From Sorex araneus (Eukaryota; Chordata; Mammalia; Eulipotyphla; Soricidae): DNA of 64,000 nt. A program made the position numbers and the translations under genes. Positions 20,638 through 31,654 of this stretch are shown piece by piece. Where the stretch lies: NCBI RefSeq assembly GCF_027595985.1, contig NC_073311.1, positions 53,230,705 to 53,294,704 of the forward strand. Direction: 5' to 3'. Every line of letters starts with the position of its first letter. Within the stretch, counting starts at the first letter, position 1. Under the pieces are notes generated by a model, which saw nothing but the letters and a program-made list of their open reading frames with translations, was not told where the DNA came from and searched no databases.

Positions 20638-20830
20638 TTGCTTTATTTTATTTTCATAGAGTTGTTCACAATATTTGATTAGGTTTAATATTCGAACACC
20701 AATCCCACCACCACTATACCTTCCCACCACCATATTTCCATCCCGGACCCCAAACCCTTCCTGCCAAGCAGAAGCAAAATAATTTATTTTGTATTGCTTG
20801 TTATGAATAAGCCGCTAAAACTGAGTGAGA
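20638..20830 (-). repeat. L1 3' UTR fragment
   Basis: 'agagttgttcacaatatttg', 'cgaacaccaatcccaccacc' and 'ccagcaaa'-type C-rich text match the complement of a shrew L1 3' end, another subfamily of the element at 26.2 kb. Confidence 0.6.
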
Positions 20831-21225
20831 CAAAAAAAAAAAAGGTTTCTTAGAGGAAAGTGTGTGAAGATTGTTGGCTTTCACCCAGGAGCCGGTAAGT
20901 TCTGCTAGAAGAGATTAGCAACGTGTTGTTAAAGGTGGAGCCTTGTGTGCTTATATCTATGTATCTGCATAAATATAATTACCCCCTAAGATTGGTTGTC
21001 TTCCAAATCAAATGTGGTGTGCTACTCTTGGTATGTCGGCGGTGTGACGTGCTGCCGCGTGGTCATCAGGACCTTCTCGTGCCAAACACTTCTGCTGAGC
21101 TGGACAGTGCTCACACCACAGTCTCTGGTGAGTATGTTTCCCATCTTATGAAAGAAGAAGAGCGAGAGCTAATATGCGCGTGCCAGGCACTGGTCTGGCT
21201 CTGTTCTTCTGACACTAAATTCATC
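20831..21225. other. Intergenic, nothing recognised
   Basis: Unique-looking sequence with no feature identified. Confidence 0.45.
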
Positions 21226-21405
21226 CCAGCAGAGAGATGGTGCAGGAGCCAAGACACTTGCCTGGCATGTGACCAAGGCCACCGAGATGCTGATTCAAAT
21301 CCCAAGTACCAAATATGGCCCCCTGAGTGCCACCAAAGGTTACTCCTGAGCATCACTAGGTGTGGTCCACACCCCCACCCCAATAAAATAAAGTAAAATC
21401 AAATC
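21226..21405 (+). repeat. SOR-like SINE, older copy
   Basis: 'cccagcagagagatggtgc', 'cttgcctggcatgtgacc', 'ggttactcctgagcatcac' and an AATAAA-rich tail. Confidence 0.8.
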
Positions 21406-21918
21406 AAATTCATTCATTCCATCCTCAGGACCACCCCCGGGTGGCACGCGTGAATACCCTCACCCCACGGACCCTTGTAGATTCTGAGAGTCCAGAAGTT
21501 CGGGCCACAGCCACCACCACCCCCATGTGCACAGATGCAGCTCAGAGACCCCAGAGTTGTCACTGCAGCACTGGGCTTCCGGTCAGTGTGCATGAGAACC
21601 AATGCCCATCTGCTGTGGCGTTCCACACTCTCTCCTGAGCCGGAGAAGTACGCCTGGGCTCCCAAGCCTGGCTTTAGCAGTGGCAGTCACGCAGACTTCC
21701 TGAGGGAGGCGGCATCTGAGCCCTGTCCGAGGAAGGTAGTCAGGAAAGGGCCAGCACGGACAAGAAGGAGTCAGGAAACGCTCCCCGTGGCCACAGCTGG
21801 GGTGAAGCCTATGGGCCGAAGGACTGAAGAGAACTCGAGGAGGAACACTGGGGTGGAGGCGGGATGGGCAGGTCTTATCCCCTGGGCAAAAGGCAAAAGT
21901 ATTTGAGGGCCATAGACC
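21406..21918. other. Intergenic, nothing recognised
   Basis: GC-moderate sequence. A 123-codon plus frame (21535-21906) shows no family resemblance or splice context. Confidence 0.4.
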
Positions 21919-22040
21919 GGGGCTGGAGAGATAACACTAGCATCTGGAGCTTGCCTTACCTGCTGCCGACTCCGCAGGGGTGACCACCAGGAGTGACCCC
22001 TGAGCACAGGGCTAGGAGTAAGAACAGTCAAGTGTGGCCC
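21919..22040 (+). repeat. SOR-like SINE with central deletion
   Basis: 'ggggctggagagataacac' is intact, but the B-box and 'catcccatatgg' are missing before 'ccaggagtgacccctgagc'. Confidence 0.8.
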
Positions 22041-22228
22041 CTGCAGCGACAGCATAGCGGGTAGGGCATTTGCCTTGCATGTGGCTGACCTGGGTTCGAT
22101 TCCCAGCAGTTTGATTCACAGCATCCCATATGGTTCCCCGAGCACTGCCAGGAGTTATTCCTGGGTGCAGAGCCAGGAGTAACCCCTGAGCATCACTGGG
22201 TGTGACCCCTCCCCCCAAAAAAAAGAAA
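22041..22228 (+). repeat. SOR-like SINE with a duplicated B-box end
   Basis: 'gcgggtagggcatttgcc' and 'gggttcgattcccagcag', then a partial second 'tttgattcacagcatccc' before the body. This looks like a short internal duplication of the B-box region. A C/A tail follows. Confidence 0.9.
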
Positions 22229-22247
22229 TGAATAAATAACCATAAAC

Positions 22248-22425
22248 TGCCCAGAGAGACAGGTCAGGGGTTAAGTTGGTCGGCTGCATGGGATCACCCC
22301 CAGTTTGATGCCCAACACCAAACGTTCTCCCCGGCACCGCCAGGGGTCACTCCTGAGCACAGCATCAGGGTCAGCCCCTGAGCACCAGCAGGTGTGGGGG
22401 CCCCCCACCCCCACTTCACTTTATC
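22248..22425 (+). repeat. SOR-like SINE, degenerate
   Basis: Third SINE in direct succession: 'gagagacaggtcaggggtt', 'ccagtttgatgcccaacacc', 'aggggtcactcctgagcac'. Confidence 0.75.
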
Positions 22426-22439
22426 CTCAAGAGACAATA

Positions 22440-22730
22440 AACAGACAGACCAATTTGGGACTAAGTCGATAGGAACACTTAAAACCATATTCTGTGAGAG
22501 AAGAAAAGCGCCTGCAATAGAGGCAGGTAGGGTGGGCGGCAGGGGGGGCGGGAAACTGGGGACATTGGTGGTGGGACATGTCCACTGGCGAAGGGACAGG
22601 TGTTAGAACATTGTATACCCGAAACTCAAGCATGAACAACTTTGTAACTGTACATCTCACGGTCACTCAGTTAAAAAAACATTATATACCTGCAAAAGAA
22701 AAAAAAAATATATATATATATAGGCACTCA
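22440..22730 (+). repeat. Shrew-lineage L1 3' UTR
   Basis: 'ggaaactggggacattgg', 'acttgtccactgg'-type text and 'gaacaactttgtaactgtac' repeat the 3' end seen at 14.9 and 41.2 kb. It closes with an A-rich tail and a short (TA)n. Confidence 0.82.
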
Positions 22731-23167
22731 GAACAATCACTTCCATTCTTCTCTACCCCTCTGCCCCCCTCTTGTTATCCTTTGGCTATTTGAGTTTGTT
22801 TTATTCAGAGACCAGACTTGACAATGGTGAATGTATGAATGATTTAGGAATACAACCTCGATGCACAACGCCCCCCCCACACCCCCGCCATGCACACCTG
22901 GCATCACCCCTCACCTCTGTCTCTAGGTGCCTTCTCATGCCCCATGGCCTCCCCCTTAGCTGGCTCAGTTCCATGGTCAGACTTTCTCGGGGCCTGTCCC
23001 CAGCGGCCATTATGTCTTGCTGTGCTTTTCCTTCCACGCAGGAGGGTGGCTGGCGGGACCAGGGCCTGGGCCCTCAGACACGCTTCACGCTGCCTGACAC
23101 CCTCCAGTCCCATCCAAGGCGCCCTGCCTTCTTGGTCCTTTCCATTGCCTTTTCCCTGGCTTGACTG
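22731..23167. other. Intergenic, nothing recognised
   Basis: No identifiable repeat or gene. Confidence 0.4.
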
Positions 23168-23290
23168 CTTAGGGCATGGAAGAATGAGAGGAAGGAGAAG
23201 GAAAAGGAGACAGAGGAGGAGGGGGGAAGAAAAGAAGGGGAAAAGAAAATGAAGGAGAGGAAGAGGAGGAAGAGTAGCAGGAGAAGAAAA
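23168..23290. repeat. GGA/GAA-rich polypurine tract
   Basis: Imperfect GGA/GAAA repeats of about 120 bp without a fixed period. Confidence 0.85.
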
Positions 23291-23502
23291 TCTGGACCAC
23301 CAGCAGGTCTCTCCAAACTCACCCCCCACCTGCCCGCAGACACCCGGGAGCAGCTTGTGATGCATCACACAGGGCAGGGGGGCGGGGGGGGGGGAGCAGC
23401 AGGAAGCAGCACGGGGCCCTTCGAACCAGGGAGCCCCGCCCCGCATTGATGTGGTCACATGCATTTCGAGTGAGATAGTGGGCCTGCCGTGAGACTCACC
23501 GG

Positions 23503-23650
23503 GTGCTTTACAGTTTACCACGCTCTTTTACGTGCACGCTGCTATTTGATCATCAAAACCGGCGAAGGAGGTAGGTATTATCCCATTCCACAGATGTGGA
23601 CGCGGCAGCTCGCCCAGCAGCCGTGAGTAAGTGGGAGCCACGGACACGGT
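23503..23650 (-). repeat. MIR-like ancient SINE fragment
   Basis: 'gctttacagtttaccacgc', 'gaggtaggtattatccca' and 'cagatgtggacgcggcag' match the complement of the MIR core and 3' part. Confidence 0.6.
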
Positions 23651-23742
23651 GCTCCAGACTTCAGGTCTCCTCCTCCCTCCCTCTTTTACAATGTCTCCTT
23701 AGATGTGATTTCGGGACGGGGTGGGGGTGGGGATCGGCTTTG

Positions 23743-23873
23743 TAATTTCGGGGGCCACGCCTGGGAGTGCTCAGCTGTGTTTGAAGAATGACCCCTGGTG
23801 ATGCTGGACGAACCATCTGGTGCCGGGGATTGAACCTGGGCCTCCCACCTCCAGTGAGCACTGCGGCCCCTGG
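23743..23873 (-). repeat. SOR-like SINE, degenerate
   Basis: 'gggggccacgcctgggag', 'ggggattgaacctgggcc' and a terminal 'gcggcccc'. Confidence 0.7.
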
Positions 23874-24118
23874 AGCACTCTCTGTGTGTGCATTTAACTT
23901 CCCGGCTTGGGTGGAAGAGCCCTAGATAGGAGAGTGGACTCTGCCTCCCCTTTTCGTCTGGCCCCTGGGCCTGTCCTTGCCAAAACAGCCCTGTAGACCA
24001 TTTCCCACCTGTCCTGTCCCCTTGACTGATTCTCAAGTCCCAGTGCTCTTCTGTCCTATCAGCTGGGACCCGTCATCCTGGGACAGTGGATGTTCCATGT
24101 GACGGCTGGGGGAGATCC

Positions 24119-24253
24119 AGGAAAGCCACAGGTCTGGCTCTCTTGGTGACCACGTGTGCCCCTGCTTCATGGTTCGGGAAAGCCACAGGTCCAGGAAAGC
24201 CACAGGTCTGGCTCTCTTGGTGACCACGTGTGCCCCTGCTTCATGGTTTGGGC
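24119..24253. repeat. 74-bp direct tandem duplication
   Basis: Unit 1 spans 24119-24192. Unit 2 begins at 24193 and matches to about 24253 with almost no mismatch ('aggaaagccacaggtctggc' opens both). High identity indicates a recent duplication. Confidence 0.95.
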
Positions 24254-24507
24254 AGCCTGTGTCTTTCTCCTCCCCTGACCTGGGTCCTCCAGCCCTGACT
24301 CCCGCCCAGCCGTCCTGCTTCCATTATTCTTCCCACGGGTTCAACACACACGGTCTCCCCTTCTTTCCTGCCTCCTACCTTCTAGTTAAGACTTTGAGCT
24401 GAAGCTCAGGCACTCATTTCTGCCCAAGACCTTCCCTCCTTTCAATGTCTTTTCTCTTCTCTTCCAATCACCCACTTTATAAGTCACTCCAGGCAAACCT
24501 ATAGCTG

Positions 24508-24647
24508 ACACAGTATGTCAGGGCTTGCTCTTGGCTCTGTGCTCAGGGATCACTCCTGGCGGTGCTCAGGAGACCACATGGCATGCTGGGAATTGAGCCT
24601 GGCTCAGCCGTATGCAAAGTAAGCAGCTACCTGCTGTGCCATCTCCT
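24508..24647 (-). repeat. SOR-like SINE, tail lost
   Basis: 'gctcagggatcactcctgg', 'gctgggaattgagcctggc' and 'gctgtgccatctcct'. Confidence 0.75.
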
Positions 24648-24756
24648 AGAAAATATCTTTTTAAAATCTAATTTCCTAAGGAGAGTTCTGTCAGGCATAC
24701 AGCGGGTGGGGAATCAAGGTCTGGAAGCAGATCAGATGGTGCTAGAACTCTTCTTT

Positions 24757-24943
24757 ATTTTTATTCATTTATTTATTTTTTGCTTTTTGGGTCACACCAG
24801 GCGATGCACAGGGGTTACTCCTGGCTCATGCACTCAGGAATTACTCCTGGCGGTGCTCAGGGGACCATATGGGATGCTGGGAATCGAACCCGGGTCGGCC
24901 GCGTGCAAGGCAAACGCCCTAGCCGCTATGCTATCACTCCAGC
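24757..24943 (-). repeat. SOR-like SINE, full length, young
   Basis: 'ttgctttttgggtcacacc', 'ggttactcctggctcatgc', 'gggaatcgaacccgggtcgg' and 'gctatcactccagccc' are all near consensus. A remnant 'gctgtgctattgctttagcc' follows, so it may have inserted into an older head. Confidence 0.95.
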
Positions 24944-24969
24944 CCATTTGCTGTGCTATTGCTTTAGCC

Positions 24970-25682
24970 CCTCTAAGTAAGTTTTGTTCAATAAAAGCTA
25001 TCTTGCTTCACAACAACAACAAATATCAGGGGTGGGGTGGGTGGGGGCTTTACACAGAGGGAGGTACAGGGGAATACGTCAGATTTCGAAGATGAGCGCA
25101 TCCTAGGAGGGACAGCAACACGTTTCCAACAATTGCTAACAGACAGGAAGGAAGGTATTGACAGTGACACAATGGTACTATGCGACCTTCAATAGTACGA
25201 GGTCACCTTATACGCCAGTCATCACTGGATGGAGCAAGTAGGCAGAAACTCAACAAGGAAATGGTTCTGAAAGAAAAAAATGGGAGTGTCAGACCTGGCA
25301 TATGGATGTAGGATCCTCCCTGCCCTGAAAGGTGACCAGGTGTCCTTCTCCAATGCCCTCGGGACATACTCCAAGAGGGACATGCTCGGTCACCCATGTG
25401 TTTCTATAAAATCACCAAGACAGAAATCGGATCAACTCTCCTCTCTGAACTCAATACCGAAAAAGGAAATTAGGGGCCGGATGGATGGTCCAGCTGGGAG
25501 GACACATTTCCGTCTCAGGGCTCACACATACTTGACTGTAGCGCCAGGGTGCTTCAGAGTATCTTCCAGGACCACACTTGGCTTGGTTGGCAGGGGGTGA
25601 TGCTAGTAGGGATGGAGCTTCCAGCTTTATCTTACAAGACAGCTGTTTTTCCAAGAGGCTATTTCTGGGGCCTCTCTAAATG
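24970..25682. other. Intergenic, no clear feature
   Basis: A weak SINE-like stretch may lie at 25473-25560 ('gggccggatggatggtcc'). Nothing else is identified. Confidence 0.35.
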
Positions 25683-25990
25683 CTTTTTTAAAAAAAAATT
25701 TTATTAGAGAATCACTGTGATGTACAATTACAAACTTATGAACTTTTGTGTTTGCATTTTACTCATATAGTGATCTTTTACCCAACCCTCCACCAGTGCC
25801 CATTCACCTCCACCAATGATCCCAGTATCCCTCTCACCACCACCACCCCATCCCCACCACCCCACCCTGCCTCTGCGGCAGGGCTTTCCCCTTTGTTCTC
25901 TCTCCTTTTGGGTGTTGTAGTTTGCAATAGAGGTATTGAGTGGCCATCATGTTCGGTCTATGGTGCTGGGGGTTCTTGGCCAACTAGGCA
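25683..25990 (-). repeat. Shrew-lineage L1 3' UTR
   Basis: 'attttattagagaatcac', 'caccagtgcccattcacc' and 'ttttgggtgttgtagtttgc' match the complement of the same L1 3' UTR as the neighbouring insertion, but diverged. It is a separate, older copy. Confidence 0.75.
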
Positions 25991-26181
25991 GGTGATTCAA
26001 TGCCCGAGTCCCGGGGCACTGCGCTGCTCAGGCTGCGATCACCCAGACCTTCCTACGGAGCTTGGAGGCCTCCAGGGAAACCCCTGGAGCTCAGAGAACC
26101 GCATGATGTGGAAGATCAAACTGGGGTCAGACCCATTCCTGGCAGTCACCATAAGCCCCGATGGCCTCTTCAGCCCTTTTA

Positions 26182-27246
26182 TTTTTTATTTATTTATTTT
26201 TTTTATTGAATCACCATGAGATCACTGTCACTGTATCACTATCATCCCATTGCTCATCGATTTGCTCGAGCAGGCACCAGTAACATCTCCACTGTGAGAC
26301 TAGTTATTACTGTTTTTAGCATATCGGATACACCATGGGTAGCTTGCCAGGCTCTGCAGTGCGGGCGAGATACTCTCGGTAGCTTGCCAGGCTCTCTGAA
26401 AGGGACGGAGGAATTGAACCCAGATCAGCCGCATGTAAGGCAAATGCCCTACCCGCTATGCTATTGCTCCAGCCCAATCACCATGAGATACAGTTACAAA
26501 CTTTCATGTTTGAGTTTCAATCATACAATGATCAAACACCCATCCCTCCACCAGTGCACATTCTCTACCACCAATGTCTCCAGTATACACCCCCTTCCCT
26601 GTCTTCGTGGCAGACAATTTCCCCCATACTCTCTGCCCACTTTTGGGTATTATGATTTGTAACACAGATACTGAGAGGCTATCATGTTTGGTCTTTATCT
26701 ACTTTCAGCACATATTTTCCATCCCGAACAATTCCTCCAACCATCATTGAGTTAGTGATCCCTTCTCTATCCCAGCTGCCTTCTCCCCCAGCTCATGAGA
26801 CAGGCTTCCAACTATGGAGCAACATTCCTGGCCATTGTGTCTACTGTCCTTGGATGTCAGTCTTATGTGATGTCATTTTATATTCCACAAATGAGTGCAG
26901 TCCTTCTATGTCTGTCCCCCTCTTTCTGACTCATTTCACTTAGCATGATACTTTCCATGTCCACCCACTTATAAGCAAATTTCTTCATCTCTCCTAACAG
27001 CTGCATAGTATTCCATTGCATAGATGTACCAAGTTTCTTTATCTAGTCATCTGTTCTTGGGCACTCGGGTTGTTTCTAGATTCTGGCTATTGTGAACAGT
27101 GCTGCAATGAACACACAGGTGCAGATGTCATTTCTACTGTGCTTTTCTGCACCCTCGGGATAGAGTCCCAGAAGTGGTATTGCGGGGTCATAATGAAGCT
27201 CAATTTCTAGTTTTTGAAGGACTGTCCATATTGTTTTCCAAAAAGG
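26182..27246 (-). repeat. Shrew-lineage L1, 5'-truncated, with 15-bp target-site duplication
   Basis: About 0.8 kb of L1 3' sequence (excluding a nested SINE) in reverse orientation: ORF2 C-terminal text ('gctgcatagtattccattgc', 'ctattgtgaacagtgctgc') and the 3' UTR with a T-rich tail complement at 26182-26206. The 15-mer TCTTCAGCCCTTTTA flanks it at 26167-26181 and 27247-27261. Reading frames are interrupted, so it is dead. Confidence 0.95.
26223..26475 (-). repeat. Composite shrew SINE with 40-bp internal duplication, copy 2, nested in L1
   Basis: Same architecture as 1657-1899: body from 'cactgtcactgtatcac', two 'ggtagcttgccaggctct' blocks 40 bp apart (26338 and 26378), then the SOR head complement. 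The 14-bp duplication AATCACCATGAGAT at 26209-26222 and 26476-26489 proves insertion into the L1 tail region. Confidence 0.95.
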
Positions 27247-27261
27247 TCTTCAGCCCTTTTA

Positions 27262-27871
27262 GAAACTAAGAGGCAAGTAACTGTTCTGTGGACATTTTCA
27301 ACTTGACCAGATACCCACAAAAATCCAAGCTTTGGTCTCTTCTGGGGACACAGCCGATGCTGTGACCATGCTTCTCTGATGGGGCAGCCTTACTTTGCCC
27401 CATCTGCCATTTCAGCCTCAGACAGCCTGGCCCGTGCTCCCTAATCCCCCAGCATGCTCTACACCCAGGTATGCCTGAGGTGGAACGTTCTTCTCCTTTT
27501 CTCACGCGGGTCATCTGAGGCTGCCTGCGTCTCCCTCTGCCCAGGCTTCCTTGAAGGGAGCACTGTGTGAGCACTGCGGGACTCAGGCCTGGGAACAACC
27601 AGACTTTCCAACAACGACAAACTCTCAGGTCACTTCCCCAAGTGCCTTGTGTGGTCGTTTCTCATCATCTTTTCCTGCGCCTCTACCACAGTGAATTCTT
27701 TATTTTTAGTATTCGCCCGATGCCCTGAGTATGGAGAGTTTTTTCAATGAATCTACACAGAAATCTTCTGCACTCATAGCAATGATGAAGAATGGTGGGG
27801 CAGAGGGGTGTGGGAAGGCAGCAGCTATGATACTTGTCTGGCAGTATCATATTTCATATGATCTTCACTTC
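27262..27871. other. Intergenic, nothing recognised
   Basis: No repeat or exon identified. Confidence 0.4.
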
Positions 27872-28130
27872 CACCAGGAGTGAGCCCTGAGCACAGAGTC
27901 AAGAGTAAGCCCTGAGGGACTGGAATGATAGTACAGTGGGAAGAGCATTTGTCTTGCACGAGGCCAACCCCATTCAATTCCCAGCATCCCATATGGTGCC
28001 CTGAGCACCTCCAGGAGTAATTCCTGAGTGCAGAGCCAGGAGTAACCCCTGAGCATCGCTGGATGTAATCCAAGAAGCAAAAAAAAAAAAAAAAAGAAAA
28101 AAGAGTAAACTCTGCTGGGTCTACTTCCCC
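27872..28130 (+). repeat. SOR-like SINE nested in an older SINE
   Basis: A full copy (27917 to about 28100: 'gggactggaatgatagtac' to an A-tail) interrupts an older one. The older copy's 'accaggagtgagccctgagc' precedes it, and 'agagtaaactctgctggg' follows. AAGAGTAA occurs on both sides. Confidence 0.85.
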
Positions 28131-28293
28131 CCCAAAAAATTTGTCACATCGTACAGCATACAATTTGGGAACCTGAAATCTTTTCAGCAGGTCTAAACAG
28201 ACGTGATGTTCCTTTTTTTGTGGGTTTTCTCTGCTTCTCTGTCAAATATACCCTGCTTAATGTGGTATGTGGGTCTCAGTTCTTTCCCATTTT

Positions 28294-28415
28294 TTGGCAG
28301 GGTGGCCATACCTGGCTCTTGGCTCTGTGCTCAGGGATCACTTCTGGCAGGCTGGGAGGACCATAAGGAGTTCCAGGGATGGAACCCAGGTCAGCTGTGT
28401 GCAAGGCAAGTTGAG
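28294..28415 (-). repeat. SOR-like SINE, head lost
   Basis: 'ggtggccatacctggctc', 'ctcagggatcacttctggc' and 'gatggaacccaggtcagc'. Confidence 0.75.
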
Positions 28416-28954
28416 TTCTGAGCAGTATCCCTTTCCGTAGAGAATGAATTAATTCCTCTGAATTTACTGTAAACAAGAACTTCCATTAAAGTCAGAGAAA
28501 AAAAAATCCTCACTCTCCTTAGGAAAAACAATCGTCAACAGTGAAAACAATGGCGATGCCCAAGCAAGTAAGTTAATAAGGATCAGGGGTCCCCCACTCC
28601 CCACCCACTGCAGGGTGAAAATCTGAGCTTCCTTTATTAACTTTGAAGTATCTGTTAACATCTGCAGACATCCTAAGGGATATTGGCACAAAATAAATAG
28701 ATTCGTGTTATTTTTAGCTGCACTGGGGGAGGGAAGGAAAGCGAGGAACACTTATATTTCTCTAGGTGAAAGCAAGAAGAGAAACACCCTTCATTCCACC
28801 TAGGGAAAAAGAACTGCCCCCCAACCTCTTTCACGGAGGGCCCCCAAAGGTGATCTCCTATCCCACCCCTGCACCCCCTTCTCTAATAGGCATCAGGTAC
28901 AAAATATCAGGGTATGTGTAGATTGCAGAGTAGTTTTGTTTCTCCTTTAAGCTC
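28416..28954. other. Intergenic, nothing recognised
   Basis: Repeat-free for about 540 bp. No coding signal. Confidence 0.4.
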
Positions 28955-29120
28955 TTTTTTTTTTTTTTGGTTTATTTTGGTTTGTCTTTCTGGGGGCCAC
29001 ACCTGGTAATGCTCAGGGGTCACTCCTGGTGCTCAGAGGATCACGCCGAGCAGTGCTGAGGGGACCACGCGATATGGGGGACGGCGGCCACACTGCCCGC
29101 AGAGCACGCCCTCCGCTGGG
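28955..29120 (-). repeat. SOR-like SINE with body duplication
   Basis: T-tract and TTTGG tail complement, 'gggggccacacctggtaatg', then two 'tgctcagagg / tgctgagggg' blocks. The head is degraded. Confidence 0.7.
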
Positions 29121-29471
29121 CCTTCTGCCTGTTGGTGTCTCTCGGCTCCCAGCACCTTCCCCGGCTCTGGCTGAACCTCTGTGGAGCGCGACAGTGACTT
29201 CCGTCAGCAGCTGACCGGCGTGGAGCATTCTGGTTGCGCAGACTGTTCCTTAGGTCAAAACAGCTGGTCACTAGTAGCAAGCACAGAGATTGTGAGTTTG
29301 ATGAGAACCAATCTTCCCCCAGGGCTAGGAAAAGGAGCAGCTCTTCCCACGGGCAGGGTTGGGGTTCTATTATTCACCAGGGGCAGTCATCTCTTTAGGG
29401 TAAACATTAACCGGGTATATCACAGAGGTGAAAAGTCACATTAGTAGGGGAAGCAAACACGAGAGAAGGAT
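29121..29471. other. Intergenic, nothing recognised
   Basis: No feature identified. Confidence 0.4.
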
Positions 29472-29665
29472 GGGGCCGGAGTGACAGCACAGCGGGGAGG
29501 GCGTTTGCCTTGCATACAGCCGACCAGGGTTGGGTCCTCGACATCCCATATGATTTCCCGAGCACTGCCAGGATTGATTCCCGAGTGCGGTGCCAGGAGT
29601 CACCTCTGAGCAACGCCAGGTGTGGCCCAAAAACCCAAACACCAAACAAACAAGCAAACAATCCC
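29472..29665 (+). repeat. SOR-like SINE, full length
   Basis: 'ggggccggagtgacagcac', 'gcggggagggcgtttgcc' and 'ccaggtgtggcccaaaaacc', then an AAAC/CAAA tail. The B-box is mutated ('gggttgggtcc'). Confidence 0.93.
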
Positions 29666-29869
29666 TCCCCCCACTCCCCCAACCCCAAAAATAGCAAAGG
29701 AAGGCACAGGAACACACAGGAAATGTTCCAGACTTAGAGCTTTCTCTTGTACCCTTTAAGGATCGGGAGCACTAGCCTTGCAGTCCAAAAGTTACCTGGG
29801 ACCCTTGCTGTGCAAATGCCCAGTTCCCAGGCTGTGCATGCGGGAGAGAGGTTGGGGGGGGGGCGCGTC

Positions 29870-29956
29870 TACCAGCATTCCTTGGGGCCAGTTGGTGCCA
29901 GGGATGGAACCCAGGGCAGGCAAAGCACATGCTCCAGCCATTTGATCCAGCCCCCT
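29870..29956 (-). repeat. SOR-like SINE head half
   Basis: 'ccagggatggaacccaggg' and 'catgctccagccatttg'. Confidence 0.55.
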
Positions 29957-29969
29957 GGCCTCCACATAG

Positions 29970-30122
29970 AGTTTTTTTTTCTCTTTCGGGCCACACCTGG
30001 CAATACTCAAAGTCAATCTCCTGGTAGTGCTCAGGGGACTCTATGTGTTGGGATTTGGGCCCTTATCCAACAGACGCCACATGGAAGGCAAGTCCTGAAC
30101 CTCTATACTCTCTCCAACCCCC
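29970..30122 (-). repeat. SOR-like SINE
   Basis: 'tttcgggccacacctggc', 'ctggtagtgctcaggggac' and 'tatactctctccaaccccc'. Confidence 0.8.
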
Positions 30123-30129
30123 ACACAGA

Positions 30130-30316
30130 ACTTTTTGTTTGGTTATTTTTGTTTGTTTGTTTGTTTGAGGCCACACCTGGCTGTGCTTCTGGTTTACCCC
30201 TGGCTCTGAGCTAAGGGATCACTCCTGGGGAACCTTAGGGGGTGTCAGAGATTGAATCGGGGTTGGCCACACGCAAAGCAAGCACCCTCCCCACTCTCCC
30301 ATCACTCCAGGCCCTC
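30130..30316 (-). repeat. SOR-like SINE with (GTTT)n tail
   Basis: 'gttatttttgtttgtttg', 'gaggccacacctggctgtgc' and 'cccatcactccaggccc'. It is the third of three successive minus copies. Confidence 0.85.
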
Positions 30317-30587
30317 ACACAGAAAACCTCAGACTCTTTCAAACGTGACTCCTCTTCCGAAGTACCCTCTGTGGATATTTGAGGGGGACCCGGTTTCAGG
30401 ATCCACCTCTCCTAATACAAACCATAGAGAGTAAGAAATCCACGAGTTCACGGCCGCACCGCTGAACTTTGACAGTTGTGCAAACGCCAACTGTCCACCA
30501 ACCATGACAGCTCGGAGGAGGTTTACAGACTGCTGGCCCTGGTGACTATGAAAACAGATAAGCTTAGGAGAAAGATAAGAGGGTGCT

Positions 30588-30715
30588 TAAAGGGAGAATG
30601 ACAGGACAGCGGGTAGGGGGCTTGCCTTGCGTGCAGCTGACCCCAGACCCATCCCCCGGGGCCCCTATGATCCTCTGACCATCGCCAGGAGTGACCCGTG
30701 AGAGCAGAGAAGAGT
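30588..30715 (+). repeat. SOR-like SINE, degenerate
   Basis: 'gaatgacaggacagcgggta', 'gcttgccttgcgtgcagc' and 'gccaggagtgacccgtgag'. Confidence 0.7.
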
Positions 30716-31204
30716 GAGAACGAGTGATCCTTAGAAACATAGCTCCGCCTGGGGAAAGCGCCTTTGTCCACAAAACTGTTTAAGGAAAAAGGGGCCTTAG
30801 AAAGTGAAAGAGCAGACGGCTGTGGGGCTAGAGAGAAGGCGGAGCCGGAGAATATATCCAAGTCCTGACGTGAAGGAAAACGGAGCAGCGGTTCTCTTGG
30901 AAACAGAAATCAAAGTGCAGCTGGAAGGAGGCGATCTAATACAAATAAGGGAAAATATCGGGCGCTCCAAGTTATTTTTAGCTTGATTTGAATTTTACTA
31001 GCTCCTGCTTCTTTTCCCAGAAAAACATCTCTGCCGTCTATTTTCCTAGCTCGTGGGCCCTGCATTAACTCACGAGCCCGTGCCAAACCCTGACTGCAAG
31101 GAAGTGTGCCAGAGGTCTGCCCTCCCTCCCTCCCGCCAGCCCGGCGGCTTCCCAGTTTCCCTTTCACTTGCCATGACCCTGCGGGGCTCAGGTCAAGAGG
31201 ACGG
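30716..31204. other. Intergenic, nothing recognised
   Basis: No recognisable repeat or gene. Confidence 0.4.
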
Positions 31205-31340
31205 GCAGGGAAGCCCAAGAGGTAGGACAGGGCGTCGGCGCTGGGCTTTACCCCGCGGTTCCGTCTTGGCACCGTCCTAAGCACTGAGCCAGGAAGAGCC
31301 CCGAGGCCAGCGCCCCCATCACACCCCAGCAAAGGGGGGA
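31205..31340 (+). repeat. Possible SINE remnant
   Basis: 'gaggtaggacagggcgtcgg', 'gcggttccgtcttggcac' and 'ctaagcactgagccagg'. Confidence 0.4.
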
Positions 31341-31654
31341 AAAACAAAAGACCGACGTGCTCCTGGTCCCACTGATGGCCCCTCCCCGGACCGTCATGGA
31401 AGGAGCTGAGCCAGTCCCCCTGCGTCATGCTGAGGCCACTTGGAGGTGGCGATGTGGCACCATGCTCCGTAGGCCAGCCATCGTGCCCAGCCCTGCATCT
31501 CCGAGCTCGATCTTTAGTCTGAGAGTTAAGGGTGAGCTTCTGCCTGATCCAGAGCACTGATTTGGGGTCTCCATTACCACAGCGAGGTTCTCCCCGAACT
31601 GCGAGATGCTTCGTCCCTTCGGGGTTGACTTGGTCCCATCTAGACTCCGTTCCA

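Noticed and set aside
24780-24980. Recurring peptide MLFGSH-x-AMHRGYSWL at many sites (also 10105, 41306, 44746).
   Set aside because: It is the translation of the reverse strand of the SOR-type SINE; its recurrence follows the repeat, not a gene family.
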